Source: a virus. From it: a DNA stretch of 64,000 nt. Of this stretch, positions 25,880-33,898 are shown piece after piece. How positions within the stretch are numbered: the first letter of the stretch is position 1; each line of letters begins with the position of its first letter. Where the stretch lies: the IMG/VR virus record IMGVR_UViG_3300032050_015761, positions 1 to 64,000 of that record. One strand, 5' to 3'. A model generated the notes under the pieces. It saw only the letters and a program-made list of their open reading frames with translations. It was not told the DNA's origin and searched no databases. A program made the translations under genes and the position numbers.

Positions 25880-27433
25880 ATGAAAAATAGGAATATAAAT
25901 AAAATCGTATCTAAAGTTCTTAAAGAAACTTTGGAAGATAAAATTGAAGGTATCGAATCTGAAATTGAAAATATGAATGAATTAGAGGAAAGTCATGACG
26001 ACCCATTTATATATCAATATACCGGTGGTAAAAAATATAACCCTATTGATTACAAAGAAATACCACTAGGTAAAGGTGAAATAGGTATTGACCAAGATAT
26101 GTTAGATAGAAATACTGGAGTAACAATTGAAAAAGATTTTACTGATGAGTTTTTAAATCAAATGGATTTAAGAGATTTGTTAGGCGATGATGGCATTACT
26201 GGAAGTGATGACGATGATGACTTTGAACCAATAGCAGAAGGAAAAGAAATGTGTGAACAATGTGGTAAAGGTTCTATTATGGAAGGAGAATGTTCTGAGT
26301 GTGGATATAAAATGGAATCTAGTATGGATGAAAATATACATAAAACACTTAAATTTAATAAAAAAAATAAATTTGATTATATTGAAGAAGATACTTTAGA
26401 TTTTGAAGATTTTGATTCTGACCCAATAAAACCAAATGTTGAAGGATGTAAAGCGACTATGGAAATTATGCGTAGAGGCGAAGATTGTCCTCATTGTGAA
26501 GAGATTTTAAAAAACTATAACTGCGATGCTTTAAATGAATCTTTATCTAGAAGACAGAAAAAATATTTAGACAAAAATAAAAATAATAAAATAGATTCTG
26601 AAGATTTCAAACTTTTAAGAAAAGGTAAGAAAAAAGAAACTAAAGAAGGTAAGAAATTTCCTGATTTAAGTGGTGATGGTAAAGTAACAAGAAAAGACAT
26701 CTTAATGGGTAGAGGAGTTAAATTTGGTAAGAAAAAAAATAAAGTTAAAGAGTCTGTTGAATTAACAGAAGAAGAAATGATTGATTTGATTGAAAACATT
26801 GTTAATGAACAAAAATCTAAAGAAACTAAGTTAAGACCTATTGGTAAACCAAGAGGACTTGAGACATACGAAAAGGCTCATAAAGGTTCTGGTAAAGAAA
26901 ACGAAGATTATATTAAATCTGTCGCTAAGAAAATGAAAGAGTATCTTAAAGATGGCTCAAAAGCGGAATATTCAGATAAACCTAAACACTTCCCAAAAGG
27001 TAACGGTCAATTAGCTAAGATGAAAACGACAAAGTACTCAATGTCAGATAAAGCTGGTGAATTTTTAGATGATTACTTTAGACCGGGTATGGAAAATTTA
27101 GATTATGATGAAATTCACCCAAATGAAGATTGGATGAAAGATAATATAGAAGGTTCTTCTAAAACAGGTAATAATCCTAAATGGGCTAACGCGGAAGAAA
27201 CTGAATTAGGTAAAAAAATTAACAAAAAAAGAAAAGAAAATAAATACGCAAAGGCTAAAAGAAAAGCGTATAATAAATCGCCACAACCTATTATTTCTGA
27301 CGAAGTAGGTAATGAGGATGGAGATGGAGTAAATATGACATTAGAATCTGAAAATATTAAACAACTTAAAATGTTAAACGAAGAGTTTTCAAGAATAAAT
27401 AACTTAATGTCTTATAATCGTAAAACTCAATAA
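25880..27433 (+). CDS. Large charged protein with zinc ribbon and EF-hand/dockerin-like loops
   Basis: 517 residues. An acidic N-terminal region is followed by a zinc ribbon (CEQCGKGS...CSECGYK, ~130-150), a second Cys cluster (CPHCEE, ~200), then two calcium-loop-like segments: LDKNKNNKIDSEDF (~232) and DLSGDGKVTRKDI (~262). Both have Asp at loop position 12, as in dockerins. Lys-rich segments follow. The N-terminal KIVSKVLKETLEDK fits the tag pattern loosely. It has its own class-2 box and ends before a terminator. Probably a virion or packaged protein; no enzymatic motif. Confidence 0.6.
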   Translation: MKNRNINKIVSKVLKETLEDKIEGIESEIENMNELEESHDDPFIYQYTGGKKYNPIDYKEIPLGKGEIGIDQDMLDRNTGVTIEKDFTDEFLNQMDLRDLLGDDGITGSDDDDDFEPIAEGKEMCEQCGKGSIMEGECSECGYKMESSMDENIHKTLKFNKKNKFDYIEEDTLDFEDFDSDPIKPNVEGCKATMEIMRRGEDCPHCEEILKNYNCDALNESLSRRQKKYLDKNKNNKIDSEDFKLLRKGKKKETKEGKKFPDLSGDGKVTRKDILMGRGVKFGKKKNKVKESVELTEEEMIDLIENIVNEQKSKETKLRPIGKPRGLETYEKAHKGSGKENEDYIKSVAKKMKEYLKDGSKAEYSDKPKHFPKGNGQLAKMKTTKYSMSDKAGEFLDDYFRPGMENLDYDEIHPNEDWMKDNIEGSSKTGNNPKWANAEETELGKKINKKRKENKYAKAKRKAYNKSPQPIISDEVGNEDGDGVNMTLESENIKQLKMLNEEFSRINNLMSYNRKTQ

Positions 27434-27461
27434 TACACATTTAAATTAATTCACCTATTAT

Positions 27462-27497
27462 TTCTCCATAAGACAAAATCTTATGGAGAATTTTTTT
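27462..27497 (+). terminator. Strong hairpin terminator that contains the next start codon
   Basis: A perfect 12-bp stem (TTCTCCATAAGA / TCTTATGGAGAA) with a CAAAA loop is followed by seven T. The right arm includes ATG 27483-27485, the start of the next gene. It can end the upstream transcript and, in any read-through RNA, would hide the next start codon. Confidence 0.9.
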
Positions 27498-27950
27498 AAC
27501 TATATAACAAAGCCATTAAATCCTGAAGATGTTGATTTGTGGTTTAGAATCAACAATGTTATTCCTGAAAAATTAGAATTGTTTTCTGATTTTTCACAAT
27601 CTTTAAATTTAATAATATGTGAAACATATTTAGGTGAAGAATTAAAATCTAATGAAACAAAAATTACTCTATCTAATGAAGATAATGAAAAACATTTTAG
27701 TTGGTGTTGGAATAAAACAATAGATAATTTTAAAAAAGAAAATCTTACTTTTGAAAACAATGGTGAGCATTATGAGTACTTTAAATCGTTTTTCGAAGAG
27801 ATATTTTATAATCAAAAAGAAAAAGTGGTTAGAGATTCAATTAATAATTTTTTTAATGATTTATTTGATTTGAACAAACCATTCACTAAATCTGATTTGG
27901 ACATGATTTCAGCAATATACAAACTATTAGATAAAAATTTGAAAAAATAA
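27483..27950 (+). CDS. Protein of unknown function starting within a terminator hairpin
   Basis: 155 residues, soluble, acidic, helical; N-terminus MENFFNYITKPLNPEDVDLWF. No motif recognised. No other in-frame ATG lies before residue 138, so the start in the hairpin seems forced, unless a non-ATG start downstream is used. Expression presumably requires read-through plus hairpin opening, or a promoter inside the loop region that I cannot see. Confidence 0.6.
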   Translation: MENFFNYITKPLNPEDVDLWFRINNVIPEKLELFSDFSQSLNLIICETYLGEELKSNETKITLSNEDNEKHFSWCWNKTIDNFKKENLTFENNGEHYEYFKSFFEEIFYNQKEKVVRDSINNFFNDLFDLNKPFTKSDLDMISAIYKLLDKNLKK

Positions 27951-28031
27951 AAAAACCTTATTATTATTTACAATAAACAAAAAAAATTTATGTTTTAATA
28001 TAACATAAAATAAACAAACAGTTAAGATAAA

Positions 28032-28208
28032 ATGGAAACACTAGAAAAAATCAAAACTATGACTGAAGAATTATCAGTTGACGCTGCTAAATTTTTTAAA
28101 GGTAATAACAGTGCTGGAACTAGAGCAAGAAAAACCTGTCAAGAAATTAAAGACCTATTACAAACTTTAAGAAAAGAAATTTTAGAGCACAGAAAAACCG
28201 AGAAATAA
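28032..28208 (+). CDS. Histone H1-like (Hc1-family) DNA-binding protein
   Basis: 58 residues. The sequence pattern (LEKIKTMTEEL, DAAKFFKGNNSAGTRARK, then QEIKDLLQTLRKEILEHRK) matches the short Hc1/histone H1-like proteins of Bacteroidetes, including the G-N-x-x-A-G-T-R-A-R core. Its likely role is nonspecific DNA binding or compaction of phage or host DNA. It is preceded by an AT-rich leader of ~80 bp and is coupled by one base (TAATG) to a small membrane protein. The family match is strong over nearly the full length. Confidence 0.8.
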   Translation: METLEKIKTMTEELSVDAAKFFKGNNSAGTRARKTCQEIKDLLQTLRKEILEHRKTEK

Positions 28209-28396
28209 TGTTTAACATGGACTCAGCATACCTATTCTTGTTTATATTTTCAATTCTTAGTGTGTTGAGAGTGGTTTTTAAATTTGTAAGTTCCCTATTA
28301 CAAGACCCACCACAAAGATTGGTTCTTAGTGGTTGGGAACTTATTTTTATCGGTTTATCCATATCTTATTGTTTAACTTACTTAATAAAAATATAA
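28208..28396 (+). CDS. Small membrane protein
   Basis: 62 residues with two hydrophobic helices (~8-28 and ~42-60) joined by a short polar loop. Starts on the last base of the Hc1 stop codon. Function unknown; could affect the host inner membrane. Confidence 0.6.
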   Translation: MFNMDSAYLFLFIFSILSVLRVVFKFVSSLLQDPPQRLVLSGWELIFIGLSISYCLTYLIKI

Positions 28397-28399
28397 AAA

Positions 28400-28828
28400 A
28401 TGAGTTTATATAAAGAAATTTCAAAATTATTACCCCATCTACAATCAGTACGAAAAATAAAAGATTATTTAAGTATTGACGTATCTTTCCCTAAATCTTG
28501 GAAATTACCAAAAAAGTTTGTTGAGGAAGATAAGATAATGGAACAACAATCACCAAATCCTGAAGAAAGATTAATTTCTTTTGTTTCAGAAATAGATGAA
28601 ATTACAATTGATAATTGTCTAACAAACATTCAAAATATTATTCAATATAATAGAGAAAGAGAAGAGAAAGAAAGATTGTTTGATGAAAAAGTGAAAGAAT
28701 TAAAAATTGTTTTTGAAAAACAAACTTTAAAAGAATTACAAGATTTAAAGTTTAATATTAAAAATAAAAAAGTTCAATTAGAAGATAATGAAGAAGAAAT
28801 CAGAACAGCTAAATTGGTTGAAAAGTGA
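28400..28828 (+). CDS. Coiled-coil protein of unknown function
   Basis: 142 residues. N-terminal ~70 residues are mixed; residues ~80-142 are a long charged helix or coiled coil (REREEKERLFDEKVKELK). Begins 3 nt after the membrane protein gene and overlaps the next frame by 41 nt. No family recognised. Confidence 0.6.
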   Translation: MSLYKEISKLLPHLQSVRKIKDYLSIDVSFPKSWKLPKKFVEEDKIMEQQSPNPEERLISFVSEIDEITIDNCLTNIQNIIQYNREREEKERLFDEKVKELKIVFEKQTLKELQDLKFNIKNKKVQLEDNEEEIRTAKLVEK

Positions 28829-28976
28829 AGTTGAAAAAGATAATCGACAATTATCCAAAGAAAAGGAAGATTTTATTAAACAAATAAAATCAATAAAAAA
28901 AGATAACATAATTAAAGAACAACCAAAACAAAAACTAAGTATATGGCAAAGAATAATAAAGGTGTTAACGAATTAG
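28788..28976 (+). CDS. Small coiled-coil protein in overlapping frame
   Basis: 62 residues, Lys-rich helix ending SIWQRIIKVLTN, which could be a membrane-binding amphipathic helix. It overlaps its neighbours by 41 and 34 nt. It fills the otherwise empty stretch 28829-28942, so I consider it probably real. Confidence 0.45.
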   Translation: MKKKSEQLNWLKSEVEKDNRQLSKEKEDFIKQIKSIKKDNIIKEQPKQKLSIWQRIIKVLTN

Positions 28977-29194
28977 TTGAAAGATTGGCGGTATTATCAG
29001 ATTCTGTGGACAAATTCTTTCCAAACGGGAAGAAAATGGTTGTTTTTGAATTAAACAAAAATGAATTTGAAAATGCCAAAATACAATTTGGTATGATTGG
29101 AGGCGATGTTAAAAGATTTAATGTTGATATGTCAGGAATTGAAATTATCTTTATTGAAGATGGGTTGTTGAATACCGAAGAAGGTAATTCTTAG
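28943..29194 (+). CDS. Small protein of unknown function
   Basis: 83 residues, soluble, with a beta-alpha-beta look (KMVVFELNKNEFENAKIQFG then GIEIIFIEDG). Its 3' end overlaps the convergent minus-strand gene by 44 bp. No family recognised. Confidence 0.6.
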   Translation: MAKNNKGVNELVERLAVLSDSVDKFFPNGKKMVVFELNKNEFENAKIQFGMIGGDVKRFNVDMSGIEIIFIEDGLLNTEEGNS

Positions 29195-29786
29195 GAAATC
29201 CTTTTTCAACTAATATATTATATAAATATTTTCTTTGAGCGGTTGAAACATCTTTAACCAACAAAACATTACCCTTATTCTCTTTCATTAGTACTTCTGA
29301 TAAACTATCTACAAACCTATCAGAATCATAAACATTCTTCAATGTAAAAAGCTTAAAATTTTCATCTTCTTGAAGAATAATCTTGTTATTTAGTTTTGAA
29401 ACCATTTTATAACCACCAGTTAAATGTTTTTTAATAAATTCATTTAAAGATAATTTTTTTTTCTTTTCGTAATCTAAAATATATTCTTCGGGATAATAAC
29501 GATTTATTCTTACAATTTTATAATCAGAATCTTCTAACTCTATTTTAATCTGTCTACCAAATTCATCTTTCATATAGATATTATCATTAGACGTGCCCAA
29601 TTCTAATAACGCTAATTCATAGGTACATTCAAAACCATTTTCATATTTTTTATAGAACTTAGTATCGTTACTATTTTTAATCAATAATTCATAATAATCA
29701 ACGGCTCGTTTATTAGTTTTAAATTTATTGATTATTTTCTTTTTTATTTTATTCTTAAAAAGAACAATAATATAATTGTGATTCAT
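29151..29786 (-). CDS. Protein of unknown function (minus strand)
   Basis: 211 residues, basic N-terminal half, mixed alpha/beta. No catalytic motif recognised. It is the only frame covering 29195-29786, is divergent from the dnaJ-like gene, and its ATG is preceded in the minus sense by a TTTATTTAATATG context that is a weak variant of class 2. Confidence 0.65.
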   Translation of the reverse strand: MNHNYIIVLFKNKIKKKIINKFKTNKRAVDYYELLIKNSNDTKFYKKYENGFECTYELALLELGTSNDNIYMKDEFGRQIKIELEDSDYKIVRINRYYPEEYILDYEKKKKLSLNEFIKKHLTGGYKMVSKLNNKIILQEDENFKLFTLKNVYDSDRFVDSLSEVLMKENKGNVLLVKDVSTAQRKYLYNILVEKGFPKNYLLRYSTTHLQ

Positions 29787-29820
29787 ATTAAATAAATTAT
29801 GACCCTATAATAATAAGTAA

Positions 29821-30747
29821 ATGAGTAATGAAAATTTTTATACAATTCTTGGAGTTAGTGAAAACGCGACTCAAGACGAAATAAAAAAGGCTTACAGAAA
29901 AAAGGCAATAGAATATCATCCCGATAAAGGAGGTTCTGAGGAACAGTTTAAAAAAATATCAGAAGCTTACGATAATTTGGGTGATGAAAATAAAAGAAGA
30001 GATTATGATAATAAAAGGAATAATCCATTTGCCGACTTTGGAGGTTTTGGAGGTAACCCATTTGAAGATTTTTTTGGAAACCAATTTTATAGACAAAGAA
30101 AAAGGACTGTACCCGATAAAGTAATTGATATAAATGTTGGAGCGATAGAATCCTTTAAAGGAAGTGAAAAAACTATAACATACCAAAGGAAACACTCTTG
30201 TAAAATGTGTAACGGTACTGGTGGTGAAAAAAATATTTGTAGTGATTGTTCAGGTAACGGATTCTTTGAAACCAGAATAGGAACAGGACTATTTGTACAA
30301 TTGGTTAGACAACCATGTCAAAAGTGTAGTGGGAATGGATTTTCATTTAAAAGTAGATGTATAACTTGTAACGGAGAATCTACAATAACTCAAATGGAGA
30401 CAATATCATTTAAATTACCTGTTGGGGTTGACAACGGTCAGTTTTTTAAATTACAGGGCAATGGAGATTACCATCAAGGGATATACGGTAATTTAGTAAT
30501 AAAGATTAATCTTGTTTCAGAAAACAATTTTGAAAAATCCGAAAACGATTTAATTTATAATTCTTATCTAACAATAAAAGAAATACAAAAAGATACTATT
30601 GATATTCCTCATCCTGACGGAATGTTAAATATCAAATTACCAAACGAATTCGACACTTCAAAACCATTAAGAATTAAATCAAAAGGATATTACGGACAAG
30701 GAGATATGTATGTTAAATTATTTATAAAGATTAAAAGAAATCCTTAA
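29821..30747 (+). CDS. DnaJ-family (Hsp40) co-chaperone
   Basis: 308 residues. J-domain at 1-70 with the HPD motif (YHPDKGG, ~33-35), a Gly/Phe-rich linker ([15 protein letters not shown], ~73-90), a zinc domain with [24 protein letters not shown] and CITCNGES (~128-185; the last repeat lacks its final Gly), and a substrate-binding C-domain. This is a type A DnaJ slightly shorter than bacterial DnaJ (~375 aa). It should recruit the host DnaK, since no DnaK is seen here; phage assembly or redirection of the host chaperone system is the likely use. Confidence 0.9.
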   Translation: MSNENFYTILGVSENATQDEIKKAYRKKAIEYHPDKGGSEEQFKKISEAYDNLGDENKRRDYDNKRNNPFADFGGFGGNPFEDFFGNQFYRQRKRTVPDKVIDINVGAIESFKGSEKTITYQRKHSCKMCNGTGGEKNICSDCSGNGFFETRIGTGLFVQLVRQPCQKCSGNGFSFKSRCITCNGESTITQMETISFKLPVGVDNGQFFKLQGNGDYHQGIYGNLVIKINLVSENNFEKSENDLIYNSYLTIKEIQKDTIDIPHPDGMLNIKLPNEFDTSKPLRIKSKGYYGQGDMYVKLFIKIKRNP

Positions 30748-30868
30748 ATAATTTAATTGTTCCGTATATTGATGAGAATAAAATATACATTGATATTAAA
30801 ACCATAATCCAATGAGTTGGATTTAATCCCTTTTTTTTACAATTACCACAAGGTTTTTTTGTTTCCAT
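30731..30868 (-). CDS. Tiny membrane protein with N-terminal CxxC
   Basis: 45 residues: [13 protein letters not shown], then one hydrophobic helix (~19-38). The CPC-like N-terminus followed by a membrane span resembles other tiny phage CxxC-membrane proteins. It starts 1 nt after the stop of the gene at 30870-31361 and ends inside the 3' end of the convergent dnaJ-like gene (17-nt overlap). A TATTTATT box lies 8 nt upstream on the minus strand. Confidence 0.55.
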   Translation of the reverse strand: METKKPCGNCKKKGLNPTHWIMVLISMYILFSSIYGTIKLFKDFF

Positions 30869-30869
30869 A

Positions 30870-31361
30870 TTAATCAAATAAATAGTATTGGATAAATTTA
30901 CCATTTATTTTTGTATTTGTAAAGGACTCTATAATGTTATGGTCACCATCCTCATCAATAATTATAACATTGTTCTTATGGGGGTTAAATAATTTTCTTG
31001 GATGTCTTATAGATGTGTTAATAGTTAGAATGATTTTATCATCTCTAACTTTATCAATCCACATATGATAATCAAACTCTAAGAAGTTATCTCTAACAAT
31101 TAACGCACATTCCTTATCATAAGAATCGCACCAACCAAGTATTTTATTTATTTGTTTACCAACAACAGGTTCAATATCCTGTAAAGAATCTAAAATTTCA
31201 TCATAAGGAACTCTTTGTAAATGATAATTACCTTGACCTTCTCTAGAATGAGGATTGGCCTCAACATCTATTGTTTGAAGAATATTTCCGTTTTGGTATT
31301 CAAATCTGTGGATTAATTTATGTTCTAATAATAAAGACTTTAATGTTTCTAATAATTTCAT
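30870..31361 (-). CDS. Protein of unknown function, possible tag-type N-terminus
   Basis: 163 residues. N-terminus MKLLETLKSLLLEHKLIHRF fits the basic/hydrophobic (L/I)xE pattern of the tagged set. The rest is mixed alpha/beta with WCDSYDKECALIVRDN and FDYHMWIDKV segments. No catalytic motif recognised. A class-2 box GATATTTATA ends 5 nt before the ATG. Confidence 0.65.
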   Translation of the reverse strand: MKLLETLKSLLLEHKLIHRFEYQNGNILQTIDVEANPHSREGQGNYHLQRVPYDEILDSLQDIEPVVGKQINKILGWCDSYDKECALIVRDNFLEFDYHMWIDKVRDDKIILTINTSIRHPRKLFNPHKNNVIIIDEDGDHNIIESFTNTKINGKFIQYYLFD

Positions 31362-31366
31362 ACTAT

Positions 31367-31376
31367 TATAAATATC
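31367..31376 (-). promoter_or_regulatory. Class-2 box GATATTTATA (minus strand)
   Basis: GATATTTATA in minus sense ends 5 nt before the ATG at 31361. It also follows directly after the hairpin at 31381-31398, where it would form the end of any upstream RNA. Confidence 0.5.
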
Positions 31377-31412
31377 AAAACCCCCCGAAAAATCGGAGGG
31401 TTTTTTTATTTT
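31377..31412. terminator. GC-rich hairpin with plus-strand T-run (possibly bidirectional)
   Basis: Stem CCCCCCGA/TCGGAGGG (one mismatch) with AAAA loop, flanked by AAAA and TTTTTTTATTTTT on the plus strand. On the minus strand it is followed by TTTTGATATTTA, a weaker U-tract, and so could end the ncRNA candidate. Confidence 0.7.
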
Positions 31413-31503
31413 TCATCACCTGGATTGGGGGATTTAAACCCGAACTGACACCCTCAGTTCTTTAGGGTTGGGTTTTAAGGATTTCCCAACATTCCCTCAT
31501 TCA
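31381..31503 (-). ncRNA. Structured non-coding RNA candidate
   Basis: A ~120-nt non-coding stretch begins just downstream of an exact host-type promoter on the minus strand and ends at a GC-rich hairpin. In minus sense it can fold into a long imperfect stem: GGAATGTTGGG pairs with CCCCAATCC (3-nt bulge), then TTAAAACCC with GGGTTTAA, enclosing hairpin GAACTG-AGGGTGT-CAGTTC (31442-31460). The segment GGG-TTTAAAT-CCC resembles a tRNA T-loop, but no full cloverleaf forms. No ORF of note. Function unknown; a small RNA or a structured leader is possible. Confidence 0.5.
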
Positions 31504-31508
31504 CAATA

Positions 31509-31540
31509 CAAATATACGAATTATTTTGATTCCAGCCAAA
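31509..31540 (-). promoter_or_regulatory. Class-1 host-type promoter for the ncRNA candidate (minus strand)
   Basis: On the minus strand TTTG (31540-31537), a 20-bp spacer and TATATTTG (31516-31509) form an exact Bacteroidetes promoter. There is no ORF right behind it, only the structured region. Confidence 0.7.
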
Positions 31541-31613
31541 TTTTTTTCTATATTTTTTTAGGTGAATTTATTTGCCTTTTACAATAAAATACCTATAATT
31601 TAATAAAAAAACT

Positions 31614-32453
31614 ATGCTATCTTACATCGGAGGAAAATCAAAAATCGGTAAATGGATTGTCCCATTCATACCAAAAGATATTGAAACATACGTAGAACCG
31701 TTTTCAGGAATGTATTGGGTTTACTTCAATATGGAATTAAAACAATATCCTAACTTAAAAAAAATCGTATATAACGACTTTAATCCATTAAACTATAATC
31801 TGTTTAATTGTGTTAAAAATCCAACAGAATTGTTGAAAGCGATAAACTCGATTGAATGTCAACAATTTGGAGTTGAAGATACTCCACCACATTTAAAAGA
31901 ACAATTTGTAAAATTTCAAACAGAAATATTCAACGAAGGATTTAAAGTTAATGATTGCGATTATGAAACCGCGGCTAAATACGTATACATAATAACACAA
32001 GTTTTTAGTGGGTCAAAACCTGAGACAAGTTCATATATAGATTTAAAAGGTAAATATAAATCAAAATATTTAACATTTAGAGATAAATTAAGTAAACCTG
32101 AATGGGTTGACCATTTTATAAAAATAACCGAAGTAGAGAATATGGACTTTGAAGATGTAATTAAAAAATACGATAGTCCAACGTCTTATTTTTATACCGA
32201 CCCACCGTACTGGAAAACAGAAAATTATTACTCAAATCACGATTTTGATAGAAATGACCACGAAAGACTTGCAAACTCATTAAAAAATACTCAAGGAAAA
32301 TTTTCTTTATCTTATTACGATTTCCCAATTTTATCAGAGTGGTTTCCAAAAGACCAATATAGATGGGAAAGTAAGTTATTTGCCAAGGCGGCGGCCGCTA
32401 AAAAAGGAAAGTCCCAAAATATGGGAGAAGAATTATTAATTTTGAATTATTAA
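31614..32453 (+). CDS. D12-class DNA adenine-N6 methyltransferase
   Basis: 279 residues with the Dam/D12 motif order: SYIGGKSKIGKWI at the N-terminus (FxGxK-type), TYVEPFSGMYW (SAM-binding motif I, ~34), VYNDFNPLN (~58) and catalytic TDPPYW (DPPY, ~200). It should methylate adenine in phage DNA, probably against host restriction. The ~160-bp AT-rich gap upstream shows no clear class-1 or class-2 box. Target sequence cannot be predicted. The second D12 enzyme at 42047 is only distantly similar. Confidence 0.85.
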   Translation: MLSYIGGKSKIGKWIVPFIPKDIETYVEPFSGMYWVYFNMELKQYPNLKKIVYNDFNPLNYNLFNCVKNPTELLKAINSIECQQFGVEDTPPHLKEQFVKFQTEIFNEGFKVNDCDYETAAKYVYIITQVFSGSKPETSSYIDLKGKYKSKYLTFRDKLSKPEWVDHFIKITEVENMDFEDVIKKYDSPTSYFYTDPPYWKTENYYSNHDFDRNDHERLANSLKNTQGKFSLSYYDFPILSEWFPKDQYRWESKLFAKAAAAKKGKSQNMGEELLILNY

Positions 32454-32473
32454 AAATTTTCCGTAATTTTGGA

Positions 32474-32481
32474 TATTTATT
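32474..32481 (+). promoter_or_regulatory. Class-2 TATTTATT box
   Basis: GGATATTTATT lies 16 nt before the ATG at 32498. Confidence 0.45.
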
Positions 32482-32497
32482 AGTAAAAACATTTGAT

Positions 32498-33880
32498 ATG
32501 AAAATAACATCTTTATTAGGCAAGTTAATTGTAGAACAGTCAAGATTCCAAGTATTGTATGACAAAGTAGTAAAACCAAAAGACCCAAAAGACCCTAAAT
32601 CAAAAGGGTTGATGACTTTTGATATTTTAAAGGCATTAATATTTGCCGACCCAACAACAAAGGCGCCTGAAAACTTCGATGTTGAAGGAGCTTCAATTGA
32701 AGATATGGACAAAGTTAAGGCAGGTAAGTTTGTACAATGGATTCTTAAAAATTATTTAACATTTAAACCTTCAGAAGGGGGATTACCTGATGATATTGAT
32801 GTTAAAAGTAAAGAATACCAAAACGCTAAGAAAGAGTATCTTAGATTGTTTATGGAAGACTTATTTAAAGTTACGGATGATTTAAAAAAGTTTGAAAGAT
32901 TTAAACAATATTTTCCTGAAGATAAGAGAGATATAAATAAATTTACCGTTAAGTCATTATTTGATTTCTTAGAAACATTTGAATTACCTGAGAATGTTAA
33001 AAAGAAATTAGAAAAAAGTCAGACCAAAAAAGAAATTAGAAAGGAAAGAAAAGGTTATAGTCACCCTGGTGCTGAAATAATGTTAGTTGGAGATGAATAC
33101 ACGCTAATTAAAATTGAAGGAACGGGTGAAAAACAAAAAGAGGCCGCTAGTTGGTATGGTGGTTATTATGATTACGATAAAGGAGAATCAAGATGGTGTA
33201 CATCACCTCCTAACTCTTCTCACTTCATGCACTACGCAAGTAAAGGACCTCTTTATGTAATATTAGCAAATGACGATAAAGGTAAAGTTGGTGAGAGAAC
33301 AGGATTACCCCAAGAAAGGTATCAATTCCATTTCCCTGATAGTCAATTCATGGACAGAGCGGATAGACAAATTAATCTTGTTGACTTCTTAAATAACAAG
33401 GCACCTGAATTAAAAGAGATATTTAAACCTGAGTTCGCGAAAGGTTTGGTAACAAAGGGTGGTAATAAAGTACAAATAGATTACCCTAACAGTGCTGCGG
33501 GTAAATTCATTGCACTATACGGTTTTGAAGATTTATTTGAATCTTTACCTGAGACTGTTGAACATATAGTAATTACGGTTACAGGTAGTGATTCGGTTGC
33601 TTTTGATGTACCAGAATCTTTAGGTAGATTTACAAATCTAAGAGCGTTGTTATTACAAAATTGTGTTAAGAGTCTTCCTGAATCAATTGGAAAACTTAAA
33701 AAATTACACATATTAAGTTTACCTGACAACAAACAAATAGAAACTTTACCGGTCTCAATTATAGATATTCCTGACTTAACATTCATTAATTTAAAAGGAA
33801 GTAATCCTAATTTAATTATGCCTCCAGCTTTAGCCGAGAGAGCGGTTGACCAACAAGACCAATTATATTATTTAACATAA
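32498..33880 (+). CDS. Tagged protein with C-terminal leucine-rich repeats
   Basis: 460 residues. N-terminus MKITSLLGKLIVEQS fits the tag pattern. Residues ~55-170 are helical and charged. A central domain (~180-300) contains SRWCTSPP and GPLYVILANDD followed by RYQFHFPD, a conserved-looking arrangement. The last ~100 residues hold about four leucine-rich repeats (NLRALLLQNCVKSLPESIGKL, LHILSLPDN). LRR proteins usually bind other proteins; an effector acting on a host target is an inference. No catalytic residues can be assigned with confidence. Confidence 0.7.
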   Translation: MKITSLLGKLIVEQSRFQVLYDKVVKPKDPKDPKSKGLMTFDILKALIFADPTTKAPENFDVEGASIEDMDKVKAGKFVQWILKNYLTFKPSEGGLPDDIDVKSKEYQNAKKEYLRLFMEDLFKVTDDLKKFERFKQYFPEDKRDINKFTVKSLFDFLETFELPENVKKKLEKSQTKKEIRKERKGYSHPGAEIMLVGDEYTLIKIEGTGEKQKEAASWYGGYYDYDKGESRWCTSPPNSSHFMHYASKGPLYVILANDDKGKVGERTGLPQERYQFHFPDSQFMDRADRQINLVDFLNNKAPELKEIFKPEFAKGLVTKGGNKVQIDYPNSAAGKFIALYGFEDLFESLPETVEHIVITVTGSDSVAFDVPESLGRFTNLRALLLQNCVKSLPESIGKLKKLHILSLPDNKQIETLPVSIIDIPDLTFINLKGSNPNLIMPPALAERAVDQQDQLYYLT

Positions 33881-33886
33881 TTTTAT

Positions 33887-33894
33887 TATCTTTG
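33887..33894 (+). promoter_or_regulatory. Class-1 -7 box TATCTTTG, leaderless spacing
   Basis: TATCTTTG ends exactly 4 nt before the ATG at 33899. The -33 TTTG is not evident at the expected distance. Confidence 0.55.
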
Positions 33895-33898
33895 CCTT

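Noticed and set aside
31420-31500. tRNA gene on the minus strand
   Set aside because: A T-loop-like TTTAAAT and a 7-nt-loop hairpin are present, but the T-stem has only three pairs, and no 7-bp acceptor stem or D-arm can be formed at the right spacing.
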